From the NCBI GenBank assembly GCA_013399305.1, contig VXAI01000028.1, positions 4,208,175-4,272,174 of the forward strand: a DNA stretch of 64,000 nt, written 5' to 3'. The notes beneath the pieces were generated by a model. It was not told the origin of the DNA. It saw nothing but the letters and a program-made list of their open reading frames with translations, and did not search any database. The DNA is from Rostratula benghalensis. Its lineage: Eukaryota > Chordata > Aves > Charadriiformes > Rostratulidae. The position numbers were made by a program, and so were the translations under genes. Positions within the stretch are counted from its first letter, which is position 1. Each line of letters begins with the position of its first letter. Of this stretch, positions 24,780 through 37,400 are shown piece after piece.

Positions 24780-26920
24780 AAAAATGAAGAATTCAGAATT
24801 GTTGAGGATACTTTTGTTCTCAAATTACTGGAACCTGTATGACAAGTACCTATATATATTCATAGGCACTAAGTATCAGAACCCAGCTTTGCTACTGCCT
24901 GATCCAGAATATTTACTGAGATAGGAAGTAACCCCAGAATGAAGTTTTCAGTAACCTTACTCTGACTCATTATGAAGACTTTCTACAATCCGAGATGTCT
25001 ATGATAACAGCTATCTTATTGTCACGGCCTTGGATAGATGGGAAAGTGCCTAGAGACTGGTGTTTACTGGTCAGGATGTGGAGTGCAATAATGCTGGTTT
25101 TATGGAACATGCACTTTTTTTGGGTGCAGGTGAAATGATAATGTAGGTTACAGTGTCCTGCAGACAGGGCTTTAATTTATTACTGGGTAGTCTTTCAAAC
25201 TACAGGTGATTTACAAGTATAATCCAGATGACTTTGAGCTCAAACTGGATGCATTTTTCAGCTTATTTAAGGAAATGGTTTACAGCGGTTAAAGGTACAA
25301 GCGTGTGGCATGTATATCTGTTGTTCAGAAATATGATATGAATTCCTATAAATAAGGTATTTAAATATAAATGTGTTTGACTGTTTTCTAATAAGCCTTG
25401 TTCACAGGCCCTGCAGGGCTAATTAGGTTCCTAGATCTTATCTTTACTCTATTACACAAAAGGCAAAAGCCTCTACAGGAACGAATCTGCTCAGAAAGAG
25501 CAAATAAACGAGCTCTAAATGATCACAAACTGACCAAGCTTTTCTGCTTCAGCTCCCTGTATGCCTTCAGGCAATTGGGATTTAAAAGTACTGAGATTAC
25601 AGGACCATAAAAATACACATTTACATTTACATGTGGTCACATGCAAAATTTAAGATTTAGAGAAAGCCACAAAGGGAATGTTTAACATAAGTAGCCAGGC
25701 ACAAGCTGAATTAATGACACAGCAGCCCCAGCAGAAACACAAAAAAACCATGTAAACCTTCATCAATTATTAGTCGCTGTAGCCCACACTCCAGAGTACA
25801 AGGACACGTGGTCATTAAAGACTGCTCTTTTCCTCTAGATCTTATAGCTGCCGTATGAATGGGGAGCTGAGCAAGCGCCAAAGTGTAGTGAATTCAGATA
25901 TTGGAGTCCTTGTTTTGAATTGTGTTTCTTTGTTGGACGATTCAGTCCCTAACAATATTAAAAGAGCCATCGGGACTCTCTCTCCCAGCCACTGACCACT
26001 GACCACTCCAAGCTGCCTGTGTGGGACACCCTGGCCACATTGCCAAGGCTGGCAGAAGGCTGCAGACGGTGCTCTCAGGGTGTGCATCGCCTCCTTCTCT
26101 CACTGATGTGAAGGATTTGCATTTCTGCAGCCCCTGCCAGGCATGCAGACCTTTTGCACCAAGCGTTGTATCTGCTACAGGCAATCCCTTCCCTTCAAAG
26201 TCACAGGTTGTAATGTAACACAGACACACTTCTGACAGAAAGTTTCAGGAGCAGACTGTCTTTTTTCACATGTTGGTACAGCGCCCAGCATACTGGCTTT
26301 CAGGCCTGGCATGTTAGCTTCTTGAAGCAAGTGCAGCACATGCAAATGCTAGATGTGAATAGAAAAAAATTTCTTTTAAAATTTATTTTGGGTTTGGTTT
26401 GGGTTTTTTTGCCTTCCCTTTGTTGTTTTAGCAGGGAATATGTACTTTTTCACAGGAGTGTCCTGTCAGGGAATAAGCACTAGAATGGTTCGTTTTAAGC
26501 AAATCTGAGTTCTGGTTGTGTAATTATGGATCTGCTCCGCTCACATGCACATGCACAAAAAGAGAGTGGAGGAATTCCCAGGGGAAAAGTAATGAAGTCT
26601 GTTTGTCTTGCCAAAGCTATCTTGTATTATAATACAGCAAATGATAGAACGAGAATTTCTCATGCAGGACATTCTTCAGTAATTAATTTCAACTGGCATG
26701 AGTTTCAAACATGTTGTCCAGTGGCAATTTTTTTCCCCACAGAAGTATGTTTGTTTAGTTCCTTTGCATATTGCAGACTACTCATCACCTTATGTATGGT
26801 CTGGTCCTCAGCTGGTCTAGCTGAGTGTAGTAACGCAGATCAATAGAGATGGTAGTTTACACCAGCCCTGTATTTAGAATGCTAATTGTTTAACCTTGGA
26901 AAGTGGAATGTATTGTGTTA
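24780..26920. other. Unassigned non-coding DNA
   Basis: No supported gene. A GC-richer patch at about 25,960-26,160 opens frames on both strands and contains a short tandem of 'actgacc' (about 25,992-26,008). A GT-rich tract lies near 26,387-26,412. Confidence 0.5.
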
Positions 26921-26945
26921 TTTATATCACTGCTGGTGATATCCC

Positions 26946-27015
26946 TGAGTGCTCGGGAGCTCAAGCTATGGAGAGGGATCCCACGTTAGGCACTGCATAA
27001 GCAAAGGGGGAAAAG
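26946..27015 (+). mobile_element. Amniote SINE-like fragment
   Basis: The order 'gtgctcgggagctcaagcta', 'ggatcccacgttaggcactg' and 'cataagcaaag' parallels an interspersed amniote repeat that I recall with gcgcctaggagccccagtca, then ggaccccattgtgctaggc, then gctgtacaaac. A second, oppositely oriented fragment of the same pattern is at 54,920-54,985. The family is probably a MIR-type or related ancient SINE; the exact name is not assigned. Confidence 0.45.
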
Positions 27016-30000
27016 GATATTCTCTTATGAATGCACTTACTTTGTTGCACTTAATTAGACTAATAGGAACCTGTGGGACTACTGCTGTACTAAATGTTAA
27101 GTATATGTAGAAATCCTTACAGGGTGGGGGAATAAAGACATGGATCGTAAGACTGAGAAAAGAATTAAAATCAGAAGGTCATGTTATTTTATCTCTAACT
27201 GGAGTTTTCTCCTAGGATTTGTTTTGATTTACTGTTGTTGCTTAGTATGTAAACAGTCACTGTTTCCATGAAGTGGGAGGTCCTGTTAATCTTCTGAATA
27301 GCTATTCAGCATTGTTTGTGAGTTTAACTAGTAATGTACATCCTTACTGTAGTGGAATGATCAAGAAGCTGTATACCCTATAGCCTTGGGTTATGGCTCT
27401 GACCCTATTTAATGTGTAGGTGGGGTCTCCCTGTTAAGTCAGACAGTAAAGCCAAAGGAAGTCTGAGATGATTTCCCTGCTTCCTGCTGTTGTTTCCTCT
27501 CTAGTGGATGCTCTTGACTCATCCAGATTAGCAACTGCCTGCCCCCAGGGCCCACAAAAATACTCTGGAAGGATACTTTCTTTTTGATCTCAAGGAGCTG
27601 AGTGAACGACAGGTGTTTTAAAAAATAGTAAACAGAGAATGAAACCTCCTTTTTTCCCTTGCTTCCTTTGAAATCCTTTACAAAACTGCATCTTTACTTC
27701 ATCCCCTTCCAGCAGAACCTGTATTACTTAGTCGTACAGGCTATCTACACTTTATTCAGCAGTGAAGGCAAACCAATTCTAGCAAATAAACTGCTTATAA
27801 ACTTGTGTACACAGTGTTAGCTTTTTCACAGCCTAGTTTCTGCCCAAAAGGACAATAAATATGTGGAGCAATTCCTATGTCCACAAACTGTCCTAGTACT
27901 AAGCACTTTGGAGGTGCTATTTCCTTTCCATAGTCTTTCTATGGAAGATTAAACCACTTTACCATCATACAATCCTCCCCTTAGTTTACTGAGGGCTGTG
28001 TGACTAGAAATCATCTGACATTTCTAGTACAATCTGGAACACCTGACAGTGATATCTTTTGGGGCTGTCACAAGGGCAGTAGAGTTTGTCAAAGCAAAAC
28101 AATTTTTATTTTTAAATGGGAAGCTGAAAATAACAAACACATTGCATAATCCCTATCTGCTACCTAAAGGTGTTATTTATAAAGGACATATTTCCACAGT
28201 TTACTCAGTTTTGCGAGTCTCCATTATCTTGGAAAAGCTCCGCTGAAACCAAATGCTGTATCATATATAAAATTACTGATTTATACACAAAAGGTACTAT
28301 ATGTATTTTCTTCTTGTTACAGAGTCCTGCCTTCCCTGGTTTGTTCCCTCACCCATACCCATAAGCTCCCTGGCATCAGTGAGAGATTTCCTAGGATGTC
28401 TGACAATAATTTACTAATTCCTCTTTCCAGGAGTCATTCCTTCAGTGCTGCCATTCCAGTGAAGGTTGCAGTGGAGTCTCCTTCCATACAAGTTGCCACA
28501 CTGGAGCAGATCCTCTGGCCATGTGTCCTGTCAGTAGGAATTGCCCCAGCTAGATGTCCATGAGGAGGCGGTAAGAAATCCACAACGGTCCTCTGCTCAC
28601 CTACTTGGCTGCCAAAGTTGCACATTTCACTGCTTTCTTGAACACGCTTTCCTGTTGTGGAAATGTGATATGCCTGACTAGGTAGGCCAACAGCTGTGTG
28701 ATTGTCCATCTGCTGGTCTACCAGATTAAATATTAGCACGTATGTGTACTTTAAAGCAATGAGTTTTCTCCAAATATGGTTCTCAAAGAAGAACATTTCT
28801 TCCTCCTCTTCTTTTGCACCAGATATACTGTCAGTACAGACAGGCAGGATAGGAATTTAAGCACACAACTGTGTTTAGGTTGGTTTTTTAATGTAATTGC
28901 TCTTCTCTGGTAAATGAAACAAAGTGCACAGTTACAGCAAGATTACTACTGTTAGTAGTGTTAGAGAGGGAATCATCTGCAGGGTGAAGGCACCTTGGCT
29001 GTTAGCTGGTGAAATCTATCAAGGAGACAAATATTTTACAGAGAACTACTTCTATGAGAAATCTTTCAGCTGCTTATGGGTTTTGTTTCTACTTCTGCTC
29101 TACACTGGTCATATACATTTGCTTATAGATATTGCTAGAATTCTTAGTTGGGTAAGTTTGAGCTGAGTGTATTTTTTTTTCCAGCTGAAATGGAGAGAAA
29201 TATTTGAAATAGATTTAAGAAGTAGACAGTCGTTCTTAATTTGTTTCTTTAGGGTTTCATTTTCCTCATGCAAGTTATTCATAACTCCCACTGAAGCCAA
29301 TAAATTCCTAGTCCTTCGTGGCAGGAAAGGCACTGAAGTCAATGGGAACTGTTTGTATACTGCAGTGGAGGAATAAGCCTCCTGGGAAACTGTGAATCTC
29401 ATGTTTGCCATAAGCAATCCATTACTGCACTGTCAGTAGTAAATCATTCCAGGATTTGTAGGAATCCCTATTATTATTATTGTCATCCCTATTATTATTT
29501 AAGTGTACCTGTGCTTTCATTCTCACTCTTTTCTAATATAAAGGTGACTGGTGCTAGTTATAAAATGATGTTAATATATGGATTTCTGCTGATGCTTGGT
29601 TTATGGCTTATCCTTGATAGCCTATATTATGGCACTTGTTGCCCTGAGATTCAGTGTTATGTCCAGGCCTGCTGCAGATCTCTTCTCCTCAGAATTTCAC
29701 CCATTGCTCGTGAGAATTTCAACTTCTGGATAAATAAGTATCTTGGGTCAGGTCTTAAAAACACAGAAGTCCTTATTCACATGTTATTTTTGGAACATGC
29801 CCATGTCTTAGTGGAACTCTCATACCACAATAACTGACGGAAGAAATAGAGAAATGTAACTTCATGTCTTGGCTTTGAGGGTTAGAGGGGAGGGGAGGAG
29901 AAGGGAGAAGGAGTAGACAGATTCAGTGACTGAGCTTTCCCTGCAGAGGAATAAAAGGGATTTAGTGGTGACAGTAAGCAGAAGCAGCACAGTGTCAAAT

Positions 30001-33000
30001 GCATGTGTCTTCCAAAGAGAGCTAAAATTCGTATCAGGCTAAACCAAGCTTACGTAGCAGCTTGGGGGGCCTGCAACATCCTGTCCCTCTTGTCCTTTTT
30101 CTGGGAACAGATGTCCTTTCTCCCTTAACTGTCTTCTAGTTTCAGAATGAAGTATTTGGGCTCTCAACTTTTTATTCATGGCTGCTTTCATAGGTTTCTC
30201 TATTCCTTGACTGTGAGGGTAACTTCACTGTTATTCTTCTAATTATCAGTCTCTTCCTGTATTGCCTGTAAATAATAAAAGAAAAAAGACAGGGCTTTGC
30301 TGACCTGTTGGGGCTATGTTGAACGATTCCCACTGGCCAGATATTTTACTCTCTCCAATCTCCAACAGCACACAAGCAGAAGGGGTTTTTAGAGGGAAAT
30401 ACTTCCTGTCTTCAGACTAATAATTTATGTGGTACTTTACGGACTGAAACAGTTTGAAGACATCTTTAAGTACCAGAATTGGAAATGTATCTGGAAAAAA
30501 AAAAAAAGAGAGCAGAGAAAGCCTTCGGGATAAAGTGCTTAGCTTTTCATGCCATCAAGGGAGATAAGATTTTGTTAAATATATTTATTTTAACAGGTGG
30601 TTTGACAGTACTAAAGATCTTTTCCGCGCTCATGTTAGTGAACTATTTCTCATATTACAACACTCTTCATTCTTTTCCAGACCCCTTAAAATAACAGGGT
30701 AAAGACTTGACTGATCAGACATTTGAGATTTAGAAAAAGCATGAATGGGAAAAATTGTGCATGATTGGTGGGCAAGCAGAGGGGTTTTGTACAGAACTGT
30801 AGTCACTGTGGATTCAGGTTTGGCACTTTCACCCTGTGAATGGGTGCCTCCATGAAGTCCCAGTGGAAAGAGCACACAGGTGTGTAATCACAGATAGGAC
30901 AGGCTGCTCAAGGTGGAGGTCTTTCTGGCTAACCAGCAAAGCCTCACAAAGGACAAAGACTTGAACATAAGGAATCCTTGAAAACCGTCTTGTTGTCTAT
31001 GCAGACAACTAGGGAAGCATTGCCAGTTGATTTTCTTGGCAGCTGAATAAAAAAAAATATAAAACAGAGCCAGGTTTAGGTCACACAGTAACCTTAAAGT
31101 TTATAAAGAGAGCCTACAGTTATAAAACCCTGCAATGGCTTTAATCGTGTGATTTATACACCATTAATTCTTTAAAAAATACCAAATGAGAGTCAGACAT
31201 ATGACCAAGTCCATATGTGACATAAACAGCCATAAGCTGATTGACTTCCTGTTGAAGAATATTCATTGGAGTTCTTTGCCTCTCTTACTCTCCAAACAGC
31301 AAGGACCAATGTGATTAAAATCTACAATTAATAGATCAGTGAGATTCTTTTGTGTATGTTTCATGCAATTATTATTATTCTGCTTTGGGCAGCCCTTCAA
31401 ACGCTTGCAGTACAGGACTGAAGCAGAAATCTGGCCCTGCCCTAGTGATTTGACACTTGTTGCTCCTATTGTGTTATCTTTTGTGAAACACTAACTTGTT
31501 CACTGTAGAATATTGATCAGAGCATAGAATCATTAACACAAAGTACTTTTCTACATCCTGTCACATAGATGATCACACAGTTGATGTTCAACTTCTGCAG
31601 TGTAGCTTTTGGGATGTGGAATTTTGTTTTAATCAAATATTACAAAACAAGGGCCAAGTCCCCAGCTCCTGCAAATGCTCTGGCATTTGCTAATTTCCGT
31701 TCAGCTGCATTGATTTTTCACTCTCTGAAGAACATTGTCCCTGAAGCTTATAAATTGAGATAAGTACTTGGTCTTACTATAGAGCTTTCCAGTGATCAGT
31801 TGGAAGCCTGAGGTCCCCTGGCTCCATTTGGGTAATAAGCTGCAGATGCTGGATGCTTCTCCACCTGATGAGCTGTCAATGTGCTGGATAAATGAGCTGT
31901 CAGGAAACTAAAGAGATTTCTGGTTGAAATGTTTCTTGATTTTTTCCCTTCATATATATATAAAAGTAAAAATGATTCTATGGAATGTCTTGATTTCACC
32001 AAATCCTCATTTTTTCCAACCAATATCAGTTCTAAGTGAAGTCAGAAGCCCTGTGAGTCCAGCTGAGTTTTAGAAGACTGCTACTGTACTGCTTTTGAGT
32101 GAGGAGGGTTTGGGGTCTCGGCGGCTAGAGATCGCTTGGTTGCATTGCAGAGGCAGCATGGCTTAGTGGTGAGTCATGAGGCAGCAAGGAAATAGGGGGA
32201 GAGTTCAGTGGGTAGGGTAAAGGCCTTGAAGATGGAAAAGTTAGTGCTAGCAAGGAACCCATTTCAGGATCCCTGAAACCCTTGGCACAGCAGGATTCTA
32301 ATGTATATGGTTACGAGGTGGGTGTTACACGGAAATCAACGAATGAAGTGGTTGGTTTTAGTACAGGATGCTAATATAACAGGCAGTGGACATGGGTTTT
32401 GGAGTTTCCCTTAAGGGACTGATAATGGAAAATGTGGCACAGATTAATCATTGTGCTACAGATGCTAATTTTGAACCCTTTGCTCTACTTTGACTTCTAT
32501 CTATCTGCTTTGATTTTCCGTCTGTCTTGATCGCAGTTAGGAAGCATTCATGTGAAGAACCCTAAGTAGATAGAACTGGATCCTGCCTCTCAAGAACGTA
32601 ATGGGAACGATGCTGTTTATTTCATTAAGAATTAGACCGGGCCTTTAGGAATAGAGAGTTTAATTTCTACTAAAATGGAATGCATCCAGCCCACAGATTC
32701 TTTCCTCTGATTTGAAAATCTCTCCAGTAAAGGCAAAGATGTTTTAAAGCAGAACAAAGCATCCACAAAAAGCCTTGAAAGTTCCATCTCTAAATCTCTT
32801 CTTCAAGCACGAAGGTGGCCCTAGCAGATATGTTTAATAGCTAGCAGCCAGGATATGGTAAGTCTCACAGCCATGCTTTTGGGCCAGATGACAGCAGAAG
32901 AGCGTTCCCGTGTGAATGCTGAGTGCTCCAGCTAGCTCTGTCGAGCCAATCCATTTCTTCAAAGACTAGACAGTGCTGAACTTAGTAACATGAAAAATGC

Positions 33001-34337
33001 GACTTCTTAAAATTCTATTTTAAGTCCACAGCTGGATTTTCAGTCAATTAGGATGTTTCTTTTCTTGTGATTTCTGGTTAAAATATTACCTTAAGTCAAC
33101 TGACCTACGTTTTAGTCTGCTCTTAAAATATGGAAAGTCAAGCTTGCATTTTTATGAATTTTCAAGACCAAACTTTTATTTCCAATTGTTTCACATAATT
33201 TCTGCAAATGGATAGTGACCAGGATCTGAGGTTTCTCTTCTAAATATTTGCTGATTCCTGCTAGGACGGAATACTCAGCCAAACGATCAATTTTAGTGTC
33301 AGTAAGAAATTGCGAGTCCTCTGAATAACTGCTAATTGCAGATCAGATTGTACCTCCATCTGAAATGATCCTGACTTAGAAAAAAGTTATTAGCATTACA
33401 AGAGAACCCAAAATGCTTTTGGGGTCAAAATTAGTCCCTAGAACTCTATTTTGGTTTTCTGTTCCAGGGCGCATAGCATTGGTTTGGTTTTCCCAGGGTT
33501 TCAGTCAAACTGTTTGCCTGCAGGCAACTTGAAGCAGATTGCATTGCAATTCAGTGCTTTTCCTTACCAAGCACTGAGTAAAAATTTGTATCTTTTGCTA
33601 CAAGCTAATATGTACTAACAGAATTCATTTTCTAACAGCTTTTTCGTGGAATAAAAACTGAGGGTCACAAAAGGAAGGTGCCTAAGTAACACTGGGTTCA
33701 TATTCTAGTGAGATTGTCCAAGTTTCTTAAGTAACCTGTGCTCCTGGCATGCCTCACCTGAACAGCTGTAGTGCCATGCTTGGAATCCACCTCTGACACT
33801 ACTGAAGTAAACACCACTTACCACTTTGTCACCACCTCCCTTTTTTATTGTTGCCTGGGATGTTTTTTGTGATGTACCTTTGCTCCAGGTCTAGGACTTC
33901 TTGATTTGGCTGACATTAGTTTTTTCTCTCATTAATCAGACAGAGATTGTTATCTGCATTGGGATTTTGGTGTCGCTGATTACTGTATTTTGACAATTTG
34001 TTTACACATCCTGTCTGAGACAATTCTTTTATTGCTAGCTGAGTGGCAGATGGAAGGGTTGCACAGCCTTGGGTTTGGACTATTTGGCATCTGGTCTACA
34101 GAGATTTGACATGTTTTTTATTGCAGGGTTAAAGAAAAGTAACTGCAGCACTCTGAAATTATAATTTGGAGTATTAAGGCTGACACTTGCTAGGTAACTT
34201 TGCTTTGTTTCATCTTTCTCTGTAAATGCCTAGAAATCACACAGTACCATGCTTTACCAGAAGTGTAAAAGCTAATAGATGTGTACACCTATATCCAGTT
34301 GCTCCCATGTTAGTTTCAGGTACTACAGTTAAGAAAT
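27016..34337. other. Unassigned non-coding DNA
   Basis: Nothing coding is supported. Small items seen: a hairpin with arms 'ttccatag' and 'ctatggaa' near 27,926-27,946; an (ATT)n-like run near 29,471-29,501; a G/A-rich tract at 29,884-29,916. A 120-codon minus-strand frame at 28,434-28,796 has no motif. Short 'gaagtcaatggga' type blocks near 29,333-29,346 may be relics of palindromic repeats. Confidence 0.5.
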
Positions 34338-34416
34338 CAAGAAAGGAAGACAGAAAGAGAGAAAGGAAAAAAAGAGAAAGTGAGAAGGGGAGAGCTAAGG
34401 AGGAGAGTTGGAGAAA
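34338..34416 (+). repeat. Purine-rich (GAAA/GGA) low-complexity tract
   Basis: Nearly pure A/G over about 80 bases, with irregular GAAA, GGAA and GAGA units. The Lys/Arg/Glu-rich open frame over it is a product of composition. Confidence 0.8.
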
Positions 34417-37400
34417 CCAACTTGTCTTGCATTAATTTGGGCATGAGCTTATTTGATTTCTAGTAAATGCATCATCTTTTGAAAGAGAAACATCTTTAAA
34501 GTTAAGATCATCTCAGAGGTTTGTGTGTGTGTAACAGGAGCATTCTAAATGGTCTTTAAAGCAGTTAATAGCTACCTATACTTTGCCATTTCCTCAGCTA
34601 TGCAGTGGGGAAATTAAGAAGAATAAAGAGATTATTATCCTACATCATTGATGGAGACAGAAGACGTGAGTATGGATATTATATCCTACAACATCCCTGT
34701 AGAAAGACTGCACTGCAGTAGGAAGCAGCAAGAATAGCTGAGTACATGGTATTTCTTGTTATGTTTCAGCTAAATAATACCAAAATCTACCATGTTTTCC
34801 AAACTCTAAACAACTGAGGAGGTTTGCAACAAGGTTGTAGCTGTATGCACAGGACCAGAGAAAAAAATGTCCCACAGGGCCTGTTGCTGCTCAGGACTGT
34901 TCTGTAATGCCAGTTTGGGTCTCTGTTTCCAGCCATGCGAGCAATATCCATTGACTGACTCTAGGACATCTCTGAAGCATCATCTGTCCCGTTTGGCTGC
35001 AGACCTCTCTCTGGGGTTTAAGACTCCTCTTCCTGCTCTTGTCTGAATGGTGAAGCTGAGGGAAACAGCCGTGTACTTGCATACTCTGTGGTAACCAGTA
35101 TACGTGCCACATCAGCAGGCATTAATAGCAATGGAGAGGGTGTCTCTAAGGCCCTGAGTGACTCCCTTCTTCCACTCACAAATCACAGCGTGGGTTCCAG
35201 TGTCTTATTATTTTGGTGCAGAGAGGTTAACATACTTACTGCAAGACTGTGGAGTGGTAGAAGAAAGTCTGTACTTTTTAAGCACAACCGTTGGAATAGT
35301 GTAAATCACAGGCATTTCTACCATTCTTTTTTGCCGTTTTGGTGCTCTTTCTGTCTCTTTTCTGTATTAGTAGGACAGATCACAAATGTGGAAAAATTAA
35401 GAACAGTGCTCAAATGGTCAACGTATTTAAAATTTTGCTGTGGGGAAACAAGGCATGGGAAGAGAGATAATTTAATACTGAAAACCAGTGAAATTCTTAA
35501 GGAGAGAATGTCACTAATGGGTCTTTTTTTGTCCCTGCCTGACTTCCCTAGGGCTCCCACTCATGTTCCTCTGCATGGCTCAGGGCTCTAGCTCAGCCCA
35601 GCTGGGCTGTCACTCGCTGCCTCAGTGACACTGTAAGATTCTGCTCTCCAGCTCTGCCACAGCTCTGCCCTTCCTGGCCGTGAGCCCTGCTGCACCAGGC
35701 CCAACCTGCAGTCTAATTTCCTGGCCTAGCCTCAGCTCTCCATGAACTTGGCTGGTGGTCTGGACACTGGGCTACCCAAGGGCTGTCAGCCTAGAACCTG
35801 CCCTGCTCACCTCGCTGGCCTGTCCCCTGGCTGTATCTTCATGCCCAGGTCCTGGTCCTTGTGTACCCTGACATGGAACTTCCTCTCTTTTCAGGGCTGG
35901 GCTGAATTGTTCATTCTCAGTGGCAGAGTTCAGGTCCGGCGCTCCAAAACGTTTAAGCTCTTAAGGGTAACCTTACTGCCTTTCTGGGTAAGATGCACTG
36001 CTTCTTCTGTGGAAGTTAGTGTGATGTCTACATAGTTTGTGCCTATAATTCATGGCAGGTATCTAACCTCCTCCTGTGTGAGTGAACTTCCAGTAAAACA
36101 GTGCATCAGGAATTCCAGGTGGCATGTGGGTACAGTTCAAGGAAAGGTGTATTTGTTACCTCTTCAATGTATTAATCAGAAAACTTCTCGGAAAATGTTT
36201 CTGCTGTTCCAGCTTTCTTAATTTTGCCTGATTATTAAACCATGAGTGTTTGTAATACTGTGGGTTGCCAAACAGTGAACAAGCTTTTGGCGTGGTCTCG
36301 CGTCGTTTTTTTTCTTTTACACTGGCAAGTATTTAATTGTTTGGGAGTTAGTCCAACGTACACTGCCCTTCCCATTATTGATTGCTAGGGCAGCCAACGT
36401 GTTTTGTAACTGCCTGTTTTAAAGACCGACAACTTCATTTGAAGTGTATAGTCTGTATTTTGTCAGCTGCAGCAGGGAAACATCTTTGGAACTGGATCAC
36501 ATAATGCACAGACCTGATAGATGGACTCAATTAAATCAACAATAATATAGCAGTTGGCACACTCAGTATAGCTACTCTGATCCTGCTCTCAAATTTTTCC
36601 AAATCCTTTTTATTCTCCAAGCCTCTGATTAAAACTTTAGGCCCTTTATAACCCTAATTCAAACATCACTTCAGAGGTTAACACATTTGAACTCCCAAGG
36701 CAATGCTTTTAACTTCTATCCTGTGGTCAATAAGAGGCTAACTCTATCTATAAACAGTGTCAGATGGTGTCTCACACGTTGCACTTAAGAAACCTTACTC
36801 CTGATAGTTCCTTGACCTTGGTGGCCTTGCAGACTGGCCAGCTTAAATGACACTGAACAGGGTACCGACCGAGAGATCACACGCTTGATACTGTAAAGCT
36901 GACAGCAAAGTGACAGCACTGAGGGTGTGAGGAAGGAAGCAGGAGAGCATCTGAGGGAACTGAACAGTGAAATCTGTTCCATATCAGTGGGTTAAGGTAA
37001 ATAGAAGATATTTTTATGGCCATATCCCTATATTATTCTGTTTACCACATATTCACCACATGCACACATTCTAGAGTACCAGGAAAGAAGATTTGTTCCT
37101 GCTGGTTACTCTTTCCTTTTTGTGCTGGTAGTGCTGTAAATTGCAATAATGTTAGGAATTACTTGGACAGAAACAGTATTACTGTAGAGCAACAGTCTTA
37201 TTGGCAAACAAAGGTTGGATCTTCAGCTGGTATAAATATGGGAAGATTTTGTGACATCTGAAGGTCTTAAGTTAGTTTGTACAAGCTGAGGATGTGGTCC
37301 AAAGAAGCACAAAGAAGAATTCAGCTTTTGGTTCCTATAGCAAATCTTCTAAAAGAAAAGTGACTACAGGCATGATAAAGCTGGAATTGTATGAGAGGAT

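Noticed and set aside
28434..28796. 120-codon minus-strand open frame
   Set aside because: No motif, no acceptor or donor at plausible places, and no codon bias.
32148..32180. 'gcagcatggcttagtggtga' resembling the tRNA-like head of a MIR SINE
   Set aside because: Only about 20 bases match and nothing after it follows the SINE order.
35088..35591. 167-codon + strand open frame, the longest in the window
   Set aside because: Third codon positions are not biased, no domain or signal peptide is recognisable, and about one frame of this length is expected by chance in 64 kb of two-stranded sequence. The end runs into the GC-rich patch.
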